Shown here: positions 1 through 8,808 of the stretch, piece after piece | How positions within the stretch are numbered: the stretch's first letter is position 1 | How the letters are laid out: every line of letters begins with the position of its first letter | The notes under the pieces: model-generated | What the model saw: the letters and a program-made list of their open reading frames with translations, nothing else | Database searches by the model: none | Told to the model about the DNA's origin: nothing | Translations under genes and position numbers: made by a program | Assembly: GCF_900129565.1 (NCBI RefSeq) | Contig: NZ_FQWD01000002.1 | Location: 248,001-312,000, forward strand | Origin: Marisediminitalea aggregata | GTDB taxonomy: Bacteria; Pseudomonadota; Gammaproteobacteria; Enterobacterales; Alteromonadaceae | Direction of reading: 5' to 3' | DNA: 64,000 nucleotides

Positions 1-285
1 CCTTTGCGACTAAAATCGTCCCGATTAAAATCCGTATCCGCCCCTTTCCATCTTTTCTCACTCCATCCTGAGTGAGCTGCTCTTCCTAAGCAGGTCCCTT
101 TCCATTTTTCCGTTCTACGCTACACATCCTGCGTGTAGCATTCCCCATCCTGGGGTTGTCCGTGTTGGCCTCCTGGCCGGTCCTTGCTTTCCTTGGATGA
201 AACTGCCTGTTTCATCTTGCTCATCCCTGAACAGTCCTATGGTCTTCCCTGCGTCATCCTGACTCGTCGTGTTTCCATGTGACAA
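1..285 (-). ncRNA. csrB: CsrB-family regulatory RNA, 3' end beyond window edge
   Basis: CsrB-type RNAs sequester the translational repressor CsrA/RsmA, which binds GGA in hairpin loops. Read on the minus strand, this stretch has about 21 GGA triplets and four exact CAGGATG motifs (plus-strand CATCCTG at 64-70, 125-131, 146-152 and 255-261). Three of these lie in loops of perfect short stems: CTCACT/AGTGAG (57-76), GCTACAC/GTGTAGC (119-139) and CCCC/GGGG (143-155). A further stem, GATGAAAC/GTTTCATC, lies at 196-216. There is no long ORF. The 5' end is placed near 283-285 from a TACTAT -10-like hexamer (plus-strand 290-295). No terminator is visible, so the RNA probably continues past base 1. 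A GacA-type box lies about 170 bases upstream. The assignment rests on motif and architecture; whether it is csrB, csrC or another copy cannot be told. Confidence 0.85.
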
Positions 286-452
286 GTACATAGTACGCCG
301 ATAGGAATAGATTACTATTACCGTTCTGTCACATTAAAATAATTTATCGGCTACGACAAAAGTCTAACAATATTTTTTTTATTTAATTTCAGATAGTTAA
401 GAAATAAAGTCAGTAAAATTTACTTAAACAAAGCCACAATGTCTCACAACCT

Positions 453-470
453 TGTAAGATATTTCGTACA
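453..470. promoter_or_regulatory. GacA/UvrY/VarA-type binding box upstream of the CsrB RNA
   Basis: The sequence TGTAAGATATTTCGTACA is an 18-bp imperfect palindrome. It differs by one base from the known GacA/UvrY consensus TGTAAG-N6-CTTACA, which activates CsrB/RsmY-type RNAs. Its centre lies about 175 bases upstream of the inferred RNA start, similar to the distal sites known for enterobacterial csrB. It could also affect the minus-strand GNAT gene end, but that gene reads towards the box, so the RNA is the likely target. Confidence 0.7.
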
Positions 471-523
471 AAGCAGTAAGACACAGTCTTAAACTTTTGA
501 ATAAGGCAGGTTAAAACTCAGAC

Positions 524-1162
524 CTAAGGGCGTGGCCGGAACATCACGTTACCGACTTTTGTAGTGATTTCTACCTGCGCGACGTTTTGGTAGAAACCGT
601 CAGCAAAGAAAGACTCGTATTTCGGCACAGTAACAAACACGCCTACACCTTCAGAGTCACGATGCTCTAGTAATACACTGTCTATTGCGCGCATAAGTAA
701 GTGACCCAGACCGTGCGACTGATGATCAGGATGAACCGCAATAAAGCTCAGTAAATGGTATTTCTGTGCAGGCATCGCGTTACGGATTTTTTCTTCTTTT
801 TCCAGCATTTGGCGGGTTCCATAATACCCCGTCGTCAGTAACATTTTTAAACGCCAATGCCAGTAACGGCCTGCGCCAATTGAGTTGTCGGGGCTGGTCA
901 GGCACGCAACGGCAAGTAATCTTCCTTCGTCAAACAACCCGATAATTGGCTGATCGGCTTCCCAAAATGCGGTTAGTTCCTCGCGAATAGCGGAACGTAA
1001 CCGGGACTCATACCCTTCCCGTTCAGACTGAAATATCTCAAGAAAAATAGGATCATCGTGATAGGCGTTATAAATAATTGACGCCGCGACTTTGAGATCT
1101 TCTGCTGATAGATAAGCAGCACGGACGCTGTCGAGTTGCGGTGATGTATCTGCTTGGACCAT
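524..1162 (-). CDS. GNAT-family N-acetyltransferase
   Basis: This 212-residue protein is a probable acetyl-CoA-dependent N-acetyltransferase of unknown substrate. The acetyl-CoA binding motif A is visible around residues 138-157: a beta strand (LLSFIAV) followed by HPDHQSHGLG, matching the Q/RxxGxG/A pyrophosphate loop. The N-terminal half has the usual helix-rich acceptor region. It is a single gene on the minus strand whose 3' end points at the CsrB promoter region. No neighbour suggests a substrate. The family is confident; the target (small molecule, peptide or drug) cannot be told. Confidence 0.8.
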   Translation of the reverse strand: MVQADTSPQLDSVRAAYLSAEDLKVAASIIYNAYHDDPIFLEIFQSEREGYESRLRSAIREELTAFWEADQPIIGLFDEGRLLAVACLTSPDNSIGAGRYWHWRLKMLLTTGYYGTRQMLEKEEKIRNAMPAQKYHLLSFIAVHPDHQSHGLGHLLMRAIDSVLLEHRDSEGVGVFVTVPKYESFFADGFYQNVAQVEITTKVGNVMFRPRP

Positions 1163-1313
1163 GATTCAATCTCCCGGATAGACCTATTAAACAATAGTTA
1201 TACGCATAAACACTGAATACGACTCACGGTCGAAAATGCACAGTAATCCTCACTTTATCTGAAAAACCAAACAAAAGTAAATTTTTTGTTAATTTTAAAA
1301 ATTAAATATTAAC

Positions 1314-1335
1314 AAAAAAGGGAGCCTGCGCTCCC
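1314..1335 (-). terminator. Intrinsic terminator of the DUF3192 lipoprotein gene
   Basis: The stem GGGAGC/GCTCCC has a 4-base loop and is followed on the minus strand by a run of T. It lies about 55 bases downstream of the minus-strand DUF3192 gene stop. Confidence 0.8.
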
Positions 1336-1392
1336 TTCTTGTTTAAGTCACTCGTTTGCCAGCTAACTAAATACGTTTAGCTAGCGTAACCG

Positions 1393-1755
1393 TTAGAGTT
1401 TGCGAAGCGCTTCATCGCCCCAGCCAATTAAGCGGTTGTCTTCGAACACCAATGGCGTGCATTCGTCTTTTGTGGTGATGCCGTCATCAGCCGCCCGCTG
1501 AGTGCGGTAATACAGTACCCGGTAGGTATGGCCGTCCTGCCTTAACAGCTCATTGAAGTCAGCCACGCCCATACTGCGGGTTACATCTTCATAATGCGCA
1601 TCCAATTCCAGTTTAGATATGTGTTTACGGTTGTTATATTCGCGCTGTTCCCAGGACGCGTTGTAGTGTCTGCCGTCGTCATCACCAACGGAAATCACAC
1701 AACCTGAAAGTAACAGCGGGGCCGCCATAGCAGTAGCTAATAATATTTTTTTCAT
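1393..1755 (-). CDS. DUF3192-family lipoprotein
   Basis: This 120-residue protein has a lipoprotein signal: MKKI start, hydrophobic core and lipobox LSGC with Cys19 as the lipidation site. The mature part matches the DUF3192 pattern seen in Alteromonadales and Shewanella proteins: YRTQ, then DGxTTxDECTPL, then a GWG near the C-terminus. A paralogue with the same three motifs lies at 6764-7138. The family's function is unknown. Envelope location follows from the lipobox. It is monocistronic, with its own terminator. Confidence 0.8.
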   Translation of the reverse strand: MKKILLATAMAAPLLLSGCVISVGDDDGRHYNASWEQREYNNRKHISKLELDAHYEDVTRSMGVADFNELLRQDGHTYRVLYYRTQRAADDGITTKDECTPLVFEDNRLIGWGDEALRKL

Positions 1756-1933
1756 TTTCAGTCCTTGTTTTGCATAGTTGAATGCGTTGTTTTATTGCTA
1801 CAATGCAATCAAGATCGGGGCCAAAAATAAACAATTGATTTTATTGATTTTTTTAAAATCACACTTGGCCCAAATTCAACTTTTAGGCAAAATAAGCAAT
1901 TATTTAGCTTTTCTGACCACAATTGTAATTTTT

Positions 1934-2227
1934 ATGAACGACAAAGAAAAATTTGAAACCTTGTTTGCTGTGTGTAAAAGCCTGGCTGAGGCCGGCCAAA
2001 CACCCAGCGTTGGTATTTTAAGGGGAAAAGCGCCTTTTAAAGTCAGCGTACTGGAAGCCATCGAAGTCATTAAACGGTTTAATCAGCATCAACAACGTGA
2101 GGCAGAAAAACCGGCTCCCAAGGCGTTATCAGACAAAGAACGTATAGTTGAACTGGAAGCCCGGGTATCCCAACTTGAGCAAGCCATAGGCGTAATGGAA
2201 GCCCGACTGGCCAAGCTGGACGTGTAA
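1934..2227 (+). CDS. Small conserved protein, KfrA-like DNA-binding N-terminus and coiled coil
   Basis: This 97-residue protein is read from the ATG at 1934; an upstream in-frame start at 1778 would add a low-complexity AT-rich leader and is less likely. Residues 1-45 (GQTPSVGILRGKAPFKVSV and the helix after it) resemble the winged-helix pattern of KfrA-type N-terminal domains, in which a conserved TPSV.. segment precedes the recognition helix. Residues 60-97 are a heptad-rich coiled coil (ELEARVSQLEQAIGVMEARL). It might be a small nucleoid- or DNA-associated protein. This is inference from the pattern; I do not recognise a named gene. It is convergent with syd, with four bases between the stops. 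Confidence 0.6.
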   Translation: MNDKEKFETLFAVCKSLAEAGQTPSVGILRGKAPFKVSVLEAIEVIKRFNQHQQREAEKPAPKALSDKERIVELEARVSQLEQAIGVMEARLAKLDV

Positions 2228-2231
2228 TAAG

Positions 2232-2771
2232 CTAGCGCAAGCCGTCTAAAAATGTCGCTAAATCCGGTGCCAGACAGCGTACCGGATGCTTGCCCACCTG
2301 CTCCAAAACAACCTCACCGGATGCATTGTCTACTGACAGAATGAAATCTTCTTCGTCAGTCAGGCCAAAAAATAACGTCGGAGGCTGCTTTAGCCGCTGT
2401 TTCATCATCAGATGACCAATCAGATTTTGTTGCAATCGTTCAAAATCTTCCTGATTACACACTTGCAGTAACTCACACGGGCCTTCACTGGCCTGGGTTA
2501 ACAAATTAAAACTCCAGTTTGTGGTAAAAAAATGGCAATACTGTTCGTTTAATGTGATGTGCAGGGCGTTTTCTATGTTGGCAAAGCTGAGCGGGGTATC
2601 CATAGCCACTGGCTGCCATTTTACCTGGTCCCCTGTGGCCGCTTCGCTAAGATAACAAACCGATGGCCAGTCTGAATCGTATTCAACGGTAAACCGGTCT
2701 TCTGAATTGTGCTGTTCAGCCCGGAGCCTTTGTACTAAGTTATGCAATGATTGTTGAACGATTTGCTCCAT
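2232..2771 (-). CDS. syd: SecY-interacting protein Syd
   Basis: This 179-residue cytoplasmic protein is the same length as E. coli Syd (about 181). Syd binds the cytoplasmic loops of SecY, stabilises it and proofreads SecYEG assembly. Family landmarks visible here are VKWQPV in the first third, the HxFYTTxxxxx-like segment CHFFTTNWSFNLL, and the highly conserved block FERLQQNLIGHLMMKQRLK followed by PPTLFFGLTDEE. It stands alone, divergent from queF with about 140 bases between the two starts. The identification is firm from the conserved C-terminal half. Confidence 0.93.
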   Translation of the reverse strand: MEQIVQQSLHNLVQRLRAEQHNSEDRFTVEYDSDWPSVCYLSEAATGDQVKWQPVAMDTPLSFANIENALHITLNEQYCHFFTTNWSFNLLTQASEGPCELLQVCNQEDFERLQQNLIGHLMMKQRLKQPPTLFFGLTDEEDFILSVDNASGEVVLEQVGKHPVRCLAPDLATFLDGLR

Positions 2772-2910
2772 TGCGTTTCCATTTTCGTTATACTTGGCAC
2801 AATAGTAATAAAATTATTCGGTAGTTGATATAGCCGTAACGTGCCGCCTGATGTCAGGGGGTGACGATCTCACTACCCTGTTTTCATCGATATGGAGCCA
2901 GATTGGTTGC

Positions 2911-3762
2911 ATGACTGAACTATCAAAGCAAAAAAAAGAACTTTCTCTCCCTACTCACCTGACACTGGGACAAAGTGTCGATTACATTGAACAATACACG
3001 CCAGACTTGCTCCAAAGCGTGCCGCGCTCGCTGAGCCGCGACCAAATTGGGGTCACAGCGCCACTGCCATTTGAGGGCGTGGATATTTGGAATGGTTACG
3101 AGCTGTCCTGGTTAAATGCAAAAGGTAAGCCTCTGGTTGCTATTTTGCAATGTCGGGTACCCGTCACCTCTGCCAATCTGATCGAATCCAAGTCATTCAA
3201 GCTGTACCTTAACAGCTTCAATCAAACGAAATTCAACTCGCGTGAAGACGTATCAGCGTGTCTTGAGAAAGACTTGAGCGCCTGCGCTGACGCTCCCGTC
3301 GCCGTCACACTGTTTGGACCGGAACAATTCGATGATTTACCCGTAAAGAACCTGACTGGCACATGTATCGACGAGTTGGACATTGACGTTACACAATATT
3401 CTCCAGCCCCCTCGCTGCTTAACAGTGATACCTCTCAACACGCAGAAGAAACACTGGTGAGCCATCTGTTAAAATCCAACTGCTTGATCACCAGTCAACC
3501 CGACTGGGCAAGTATTCAAATCCGTTATCAGGGACCTAAAATCGACCATGAAGGGTTGCTGGCTTACCTAATCTCGTTTCGCCAGCACAATGAGTTTCAT
3601 GAACAATGTATTGAGCGTATTTATTGTGATTTAATGGCTCGGTGTAAACCATTGAAATTAGCTGTCTATGCGCGCTACACGCGGCGTGGTGGATTAGATA
3701 TCAATCCTCTGCGCAGCAACTATACTGTTGATATAGAAAACGATCGTCAGGCCCGGCAGTAA
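2911..3762 (+). CDS. queF: NADPH-dependent 7-cyano-7-deazaguanine reductase QueF (long form)
   Basis: QueF reduces preQ0 to preQ1 in the queuosine tRNA modification pathway, in the cytoplasm. The 283-residue product starts at MTELSKQ (2911); an upstream in-frame ATG at 2851 adds residues unlike the family. The long two-domain (YqcD-like) form is evident. The catalytic pair is in [11 protein letters not shown]: Cys191 forms the thioimide and Asp198 is the general acid, numbering nearly identical to the E. coli enzyme. FHEQCIERI later supplies the conserved substrate-binding Glu/His region. The downstream enzymes Tgt and QueA are encoded 10 kb away in this window. Confidence 0.95.
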   Translation: MTELSKQKKELSLPTHLTLGQSVDYIEQYTPDLLQSVPRSLSRDQIGVTAPLPFEGVDIWNGYELSWLNAKGKPLVAILQCRVPVTSANLIESKSFKLYLNSFNQTKFNSREDVSACLEKDLSACADAPVAVTLFGPEQFDDLPVKNLTGTCIDELDIDVTQYSPAPSLLNSDTSQHAEETLVSHLLKSNCLITSQPDWASIQIRYQGPKIDHEGLLAYLISFRQHNEFHEQCIERIYCDLMARCKPLKLAVYARYTRRGGLDINPLRSNYTVDIENDRQARQ

Positions 3763-3799
3763 CTTGCCCTGCCCTTGCTAATAACAGGACATAACATAA

Positions 3800-5308
3800 A
3801 TGGACGCAAAGCAGTTGCAATCGCTCAAGAATAATAACGAGCAGCTAGCAGGTTTTATCGTCAGACTGACTAATTTTTATGAAGGCTTGTCGCCCGATAT
3901 CGATGCCGAGTTAAGCAAACTTCGCAGTCATCTGAGCGGAAAAGTCGATTACACGCTGGCAACGGTCAGCATCAATAAAATTAACCAGTTGTTTATGCTG
4001 GAGCCGACTAATCTAAAAAACCTAACGCAACAATGGATCCGTCAGTTAGAGGCTGATACCAAAGATTTCCAGCGCTATATAATCGACACAACACTGACCC
4101 AGAAAGCATTAGGGGTGGCGAATGCGCTCTCCAAGCCCATTGCGTCTGTGGGTCAGGTGTTGCCTTTGTACGAAAAGCTTATTACCTGTTACAAAGGCGG
4201 ACTGTCTGCCGACGCTGTGCCGTTAGAAAACACAGAACCAGAAGCAAATAATACAACGCTAAAACTCAAGCAGGATCTGATTGACGAGTTATCGCACCTG
4301 CTTCAGACCTATGCCCGGGTTAACCCGGACGACACCTATATTGCGTCTTTACGTGAGCGTATCAATCAGGAGCTGACTGAAGAAGACTTGCTGAGCAGTT
4401 GCCTGTTGTTAATACGCATCATGGTGCAGGAAACCGTGACTGAAGCGAGTACCGCCGGTAAAATCATCCACCGGCTCAACAATGCGTTGGGTAACATCAA
4501 CAACGAAGTTACCGACAGCATAAGCAAGAGCGTGGAAAGCTTTGAAGCGCGCCAAACGCGTCAACAGTCACTAAGAAATGTACTGGAAGACATGGGCGAC
4601 GCCCTGGAAGGCGAACAAAATGTCGATCAGCTAAAAGAGCAGGCACAACATTATCTCGGCCAGTTGAGTAATTCGTTGTCTCAAGGGGAAGAATCAGACA
4701 GAGAAGAACAGGAAGGCTTGATGACACTGCTGGTGTCGATGCAGCAACAGCTGTCTTCGCTACAAAAACAAACCGACTCCTATCGCAAAAAACTCGTTGA
4801 GCAGCGTGTGAACATGTACACCGACCCACTCACTAAAGTGCCAAACCGCATGGCCTATAACGAACGTGCTCATAAAGACTGGCAGAAATGTCAGCAGCAA
4901 CAAAAACCGATGAGTATTGCCGTAATAGACGTTGATCACTTTAAACGGATCAACGACCAATACGGCCACGCGGCGGGCGATAAAACGCTGCAGGCGATAG
5001 CCAGATACCTAAAAAGTCGTCTTCACACTAATGAATTTCTAGCCCGTTGGGGAGGTGAAGAATTCATTTTGCTGATACCGGAGCTGAGCATCAACAACCT
5101 GACGAATAGACTGGATGAGTTGCGAATTGGGCTGGCCCAGCTACCCTTTAAGTTCAAGCAGGAAAGATTAACCGTTACGGTATCTATTGGTGGAACGGAG
5201 TGCCGCACAGGTGAAGAGCTCGATACTGCATTCGAGCGCGCAGACAAATGTTTGTACCAAGCAAAAGCCGGAGGCCGTAACCAGGTAGTTGTACAGGAAT
5301 CCGCATGA
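3800..5308 (+). CDS. GGDEF-domain diguanylate cyclase with long helical sensor region
   Basis: This 502-residue cytoplasmic protein is predicted to make cyclic di-GMP. Residues 1-330 are helical and Gln/Glu rich, with a coiled coil around 290-335 and no membrane segment. The GGDEF domain spans about 335-500: DPLTKVPNRMAYNER, VIDVDHFKRINDQYGH (metal-binding Asp), and the active-site GGEEF at about 418-422, so it should be active. The autoinhibitory I-site RxxD five residues before the GG is absent (HTNE instead), suggesting no product feedback at that site. Its stop overlaps the ppnN start by 4 bases (ATGA), so the two are translationally coupled. The leader contains ACAGGACAT near the RBS, a possible CsrA site. 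Confidence 0.88.
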   Translation: MDAKQLQSLKNNNEQLAGFIVRLTNFYEGLSPDIDAELSKLRSHLSGKVDYTLATVSINKINQLFMLEPTNLKNLTQQWIRQLEADTKDFQRYIIDTTLTQKALGVANALSKPIASVGQVLPLYEKLITCYKGGLSADAVPLENTEPEANNTTLKLKQDLIDELSHLLQTYARVNPDDTYIASLRERINQELTEEDLLSSCLLLIRIMVQETVTEASTAGKIIHRLNNALGNINNEVTDSISKSVESFEARQTRQQSLRNVLEDMGDALEGEQNVDQLKEQAQHYLGQLSNSLSQGEESDREEQEGLMTLLVSMQQQLSSLQKQTDSYRKKLVEQRVNMYTDPLTKVPNRMAYNERAHKDWQKCQQQQKPMSIAVIDVDHFKRINDQYGHAAGDKTLQAIARYLKSRLHTNEFLARWGGEEFILLIPELSINNLTNRLDELRIGLAQLPFKFKQERLTVTVSIGGTECRTGEELDTAFERADKCLYQAKAGGRNQVVVQESA

Positions 5309-6669
5309 AAAAAATTCAGTTGAACCCTGTTGGCTGGATGAGTCAGCTGTCTCAGGTTGAGGTCAGTAAACTCGAAGACACCACCAACAGTGAGTTGTAC
5401 CGCATGTTTCGCAACTGCTGTCTGGCTGTACTTAACAGTGGCGTTGACGAAGATAACTACGAAGTTTTATTTTCCCCATATGACTCATTCGACATCCGAC
5501 TTATCAAGCGCGAACGCGGCGTTAAACTCGAATTGATCAACCCTCCGGAAGTGGGTTTCGTGGATGACAGATTAGTTCGGGGTGTCCACGAGCATCTGTT
5601 TTCCGTTTTACGCGACATGCTCTACATGGGCAATAAGTACGCTTTCGTACATCAACAAGCCCCACTGGATAGCAGCGGCATCACCGATATGGTGTTCGAT
5701 ATGTTGCGCCACGCTAAGGTTATTGAGCCTAACAATGAACTCAACACCATCGTGTGTTGGGGCGGTCACTCGATTGGATTAACCGAATACAAATACACCA
5801 AGGAAGTAGGCTATCAGTTAGGGTTGCGGGAAATGAATATCTGCACCGGATGCGGGCCCGGCGCCATGAAAGGCCCCATGAAGGGCGCAGCCATTGGCCA
5901 TGCCAAGCAACGCTATAAAGCCGGTAGATATATCGGAATCTCAGAGCCCAGTATTATTGCGGCTGAGCCGCCTAACGCCATTGTTAATGAACTGGTGATC
6001 ATGCCAGACATTGAAAAGCGTCTGGAAGCATTTGTGCGTATCGCACACGGCATTGTGATTTTTCCGGGTGGTGTGGGAACCGCAGAAGAGTTGTTGTATT
6101 TATTGGGCATCTTGTCACACGAGCGAAATGCCCAGCAGCCTTATCCTCTGGTACTCACCGGTCCGGCCGGCAGTGAAAGCTACTTCGAAGCCATTCACGA
6201 CTTTGTGGGAGCCACGCTGGGTAAAACAGCGCAGAGCAAGTACCAAATCATTATTGACGACCCGGCAGAAGTCGCGCGGGTATTGTGTCAGGGCAGTAAA
6301 AAAGTGGAACAATACCGCCTGGCCATGGGCGATGCATTTAGCTTCAACTGGTCTTTGAAGATCGAAGATGACTTTCAGCAGCCTTTTACGCCTACCCACA
6401 AAACCATGGCTGCACTTAATCTGCATCGCGAGCAGCCGCTGTCAGATCTCGCCAGCAACTTACGCAAAGCCTTCTCCGGCATAGTTGCAGGAAATGTGAA
6501 AGCCGAAGGGGTCAAACAAATTCGCGAACTTGGGCCGTTCAACCTGTCGGGCGAAGCCGATATCATGTCGCGTATTGATGCTCTGTTGAAGCAATTTGTT
6601 GCACAACAGCGCATGAAATTACCCGGTACCGAGTATCAGCCGTGCTATACCATAAACCGCGAGACATAA
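5305..6669 (+). CDS. ppnN: Nucleotide 5'-monophosphate nucleosidase PpnN (YgdH)
   Basis: PpnN cleaves purine and pyrimidine nucleoside monophosphates to base and ribose 5-phosphate; in E. coli it is regulated by (p)ppGpp. The product is 454 residues, the same as E. coli YgdH. It has the LOG/lysine-decarboxylase-like signature PGGVGTAEE (about 254-262), preceded by GCGPGAMKGPMKGA and the substrate loop EPSIIAAEPPN. Extra N- and C-terminal regions typical of PpnN, rather than the short LOG proteins, are present. Translational coupling to a diguanylate cyclase is the notable context. Confidence 0.93.
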   Translation: MKKIQLNPVGWMSQLSQVEVSKLEDTTNSELYRMFRNCCLAVLNSGVDEDNYEVLFSPYDSFDIRLIKRERGVKLELINPPEVGFVDDRLVRGVHEHLFSVLRDMLYMGNKYAFVHQQAPLDSSGITDMVFDMLRHAKVIEPNNELNTIVCWGGHSIGLTEYKYTKEVGYQLGLREMNICTGCGPGAMKGPMKGAAIGHAKQRYKAGRYIGISEPSIIAAEPPNAIVNELVIMPDIEKRLEAFVRIAHGIVIFPGGVGTAEELLYLLGILSHERNAQQPYPLVLTGPAGSESYFEAIHDFVGATLGKTAQSKYQIIIDDPAEVARVLCQGSKKVEQYRLAMGDAFSFNWSLKIEDDFQQPFTPTHKTMAALNLHREQPLSDLASNLRKAFSGIVAGNVKAEGVKQIRELGPFNLSGEADIMSRIDALLKQFVAQQRMKLPGTEYQPCYTINRET

Positions 6670-6763
6670 TCGGTAACATTCAAGGTGCTGACAGCTACAC
6701 AAAAAGTAGGGTAGACTAGCTGCTGAAATAGCGACTACCCATTCCCTAACAACGTATAAATAA

Positions 6764-7138
6764 ATGAATAGTAAAGTTATTAAGCTTATTTTGTTTGGCG
6801 TGGCATCCTACGCGGTGCTGGCCTTTCTGCTAATTGCATTCTATCCGGACAAGCCGGAGAACATGGACTGGCAGGATCGCGAAGAGTACAACAAAGTACA
6901 GATTTCCAAACTCGAACTTGGCATTACTCGCGCAGAAGTACTCGCGCTGCTCGGCGCGCCGGATATCACCGAAGCCAAGATGCAGGGTAGCCGCGAAATT
7001 CAGGTCATGTTTTATCGCACCCAGCATGTACGCGCCGATGGCCTCACTACGCAGGATGAATGCACGCCACTGTTGTTCGAAAACGAAGCCTTGGTTGCCT
7101 GGGGTGAAGGGGCATATCAAACCTATCTGAGCAGCTAA
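6764..7138 (+). CDS. DUF3192-family membrane-anchored protein
   Basis: This 124-residue paralogue of the lipoprotein at 1393-1755 shares NKxQISKLELG, FYRTQ, DGLTTQDECTPLLFE and WGEG. Instead of a lipobox it has one N-terminal membrane segment (about residues 6-26) with no Cys, so it should be anchored in the inner membrane with the DUF3192 domain outside. Its function is unknown. It sits between ppnN and an HDOD-like gene and is only 5 bases upstream of the latter, so the two are probably co-transcribed. Confidence 0.78.
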   Translation: MNSKVIKLILFGVASYAVLAFLLIAFYPDKPENMDWQDREEYNKVQISKLELGITRAEVLALLGAPDITEAKMQGSREIQVMFYRTQHVRADGLTTQDECTPLLFENEALVAWGEGAYQTYLSS

Positions 7139-7143
7139 CTGGT

Positions 7144-8808
7144 TTGGATGCCTTTGCCAGCCAACTGGCTGAGATCACCGAACAAAGCCTGTCGCTTCCT
7201 GTTCTTCCGGCAAAACAATCCAGTCAAATTAACGCTTACCTGACTATAAGTGCCAACTGGTTATCATTAGCGGAAAACGCATTGCCGTTATTGACTGCTA
7301 TCGCCTGCCTGCCCGCCTCCCTGCAACAGCCACAAAGCAAACTCTGGCGCAGGCATATTGCCCTCTATCTGTTATTGGGTATGCGCTCTCATGCGAACCA
7401 TCACACTTTGCAGCAAGGTGTTGCGGCGCTACTGAGTTTTTATCAGTTAAAACAAGCGCAACAACCGCCTGCCGTAAGACAAAAGGTCGCCGCACAGTTG
7501 CGCAAGCTAGACCAGCACTACTGGGCTTTCAGACTGCTATCGACTGGCGCAGCCAGTCACGACTCCGACGATGTTTTCGCGCTTTCCTGGCAGTGGATAG
7601 CGTTACTGCATCGCTCCCCGGCTATGTGCGTAGCTGATACGCTGCATCACCTTTCATTGCGAACGGGTTGTTCACTGAATAGTTTATTAACCCCGTTTGT
7701 GACTTTCCCTGGTGTTTTACACGAAGGGTGTCGGGTGAAGTATCAGCAGTCGACTGCGTTACTGGTTGGCCAATTACCAGAACAAGTTCTCCTGTATCTG
7801 CCCCACAATGAGCAATTTGCCTGGGACGGACGCAACAGTATCACACCGGAAAACGGCAAAACTGTGTCATTAACCCAGTGGGTTCAAATCGTTGAGCGCT
7901 TAAACCATTACCAGACGGAAAATGACAATAACGAACAGGCACTTACCCTACCAGACTACCAGTGGGCTGTACCGACGAGTTATCCGGTAAGCCGCCCGCC
8001 GACGTCGTTGGAACAGCTGCTTCGCGCGTTATACGACCCTGATGTGGCAATTAAAAAGATTGTCGACCTGATTAGTACTGAACCGACGTTCAGTGCCTTC
8101 CTGACTCAGGCAGCCTCCCAGGACAATCGGATGCAGCTTCCTGTACAGGATCTCAAACAAAGTATCTTAACGTATGGTCTGGATAGGGTTGGCCATATGC
8201 TGGTTCAGCACGCGCTTTACCAGCGCTTGTCGCAACACCCGTTTCCATTGCAGCCCTGGTTTAGTCGCTTAACCCAGCTTGCCGCGCAAATTGCCAGTGA
8301 ACTGGCTGCTGCGACTCCTTCACTGACACCACAAAGTGCCGGCCTGGTCGTCACCATTGCATTTTCTCCTTTGTTTACATTGCCCTACACCAAAGTGCAG
8401 ATCACAATACCTCGCCAACCACGGCAATTATTTAATGTAGCTACCTTGCTGCACCCTCAACCCGAGAAATGGCTGGCCTCAGTGCGTCAGCATCAGCAAT
8501 CACTGGTAACCGCGTGGCAGCAGCAAACCTTGCAAACGAAACTGATCGCGTGTTGTGGGAGGCTACCACTTGATGTACCTGCATCCCTGCGGCAGGCTCA
8601 TTGCGTTGCAGGTCTTAGCATAATCTGGGCGAGGCAATGGTTGCTCGATCAACCTGTCTGCGAATCAACAAAACAATTTATACAACAGACCCGCCAGCTT
8701 TATCCGGACCTGTTTGGACTGGAATCCCTTATCCGAAGTCAGGTTTCTGCCCTGTTAGCTTGCCCTTTAAACGAATTTGCCAGCAATCGCCATTCAGCAA
8801 ATAAATAG
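7144..8808 (+). CDS. Large HDOD-like protein of unknown function (TTG start)
   Basis: This 554-residue soluble protein is rich in Leu and Gln. The start is TTG at 7144: the nearby ATG at 7148 is out of frame and the next in-frame ATG is far inside. Residues about 285-450 have the helical pattern of an HDOD domain (LLRALYDPDVAIKKIVDLIS, EPTFSAFLTQAAS, then ILTYGLDRVGHMLVQHAL), as in c-di-GMP-associated signalling proteins. The HD metal residues are missing, as is normal for HDOD. The first 280 residues match nothing I recognise. The proximity to a GGDEF gene is suggestive only. Confidence 0.6.
   Translation: MDAFASQLAEITEQSLSLPVLPAKQSSQINAYLTISANWLSLAENALPLLTAIACLPASLQQPQSKLWRRHIALYLLLGMRSHANHHTLQQGVAALLSFYQLKQAQQPPAVRQKVAAQLRKLDQHYWAFRLLSTGAASHDSDDVFALSWQWIALLHRSPAMCVADTLHHLSLRTGCSLNSLLTPFVTFPGVLHEGCRVKYQQSTALLVGQLPEQVLLYLPHNEQFAWDGRNSITPENGKTVSLTQWVQIVERLNHYQTENDNNEQALTLPDYQWAVPTSYPVSRPPTSLEQLLRALYDPDVAIKKIVDLISTEPTFSAFLTQAASQDNRMQLPVQDLKQSILTYGLDRVGHMLVQHALYQRLSQHPFPLQPWFSRLTQLAAQIASELAAATPSLTPQSAGLVVTIAFSPLFTLPYTKVQITIPRQPRQLFNVATLLHPQPEKWLASVRQHQQSLVTAWQQQTLQTKLIACCGRLPLDVPASLRQAHCVAGLSIIWARQWLLDQPVCESTKQFIQQTRQLYPDLFGLESLIRSQVSALLACPLNEFASNRHSANK

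Noticed and set aside
1-285. Repeated CATCCTG units as a possible CRISPR or direct-repeat array
   Set aside because: Units are 7 bases, unevenly spaced and mostly sit in loops of distinct stems; the CsrB-type RNA explains them.
2791-2910. PreQ1 riboswitch upstream of queF
   Set aside because: I see no C-rich loop/A-rich tail pseudoknot pattern in the leader.
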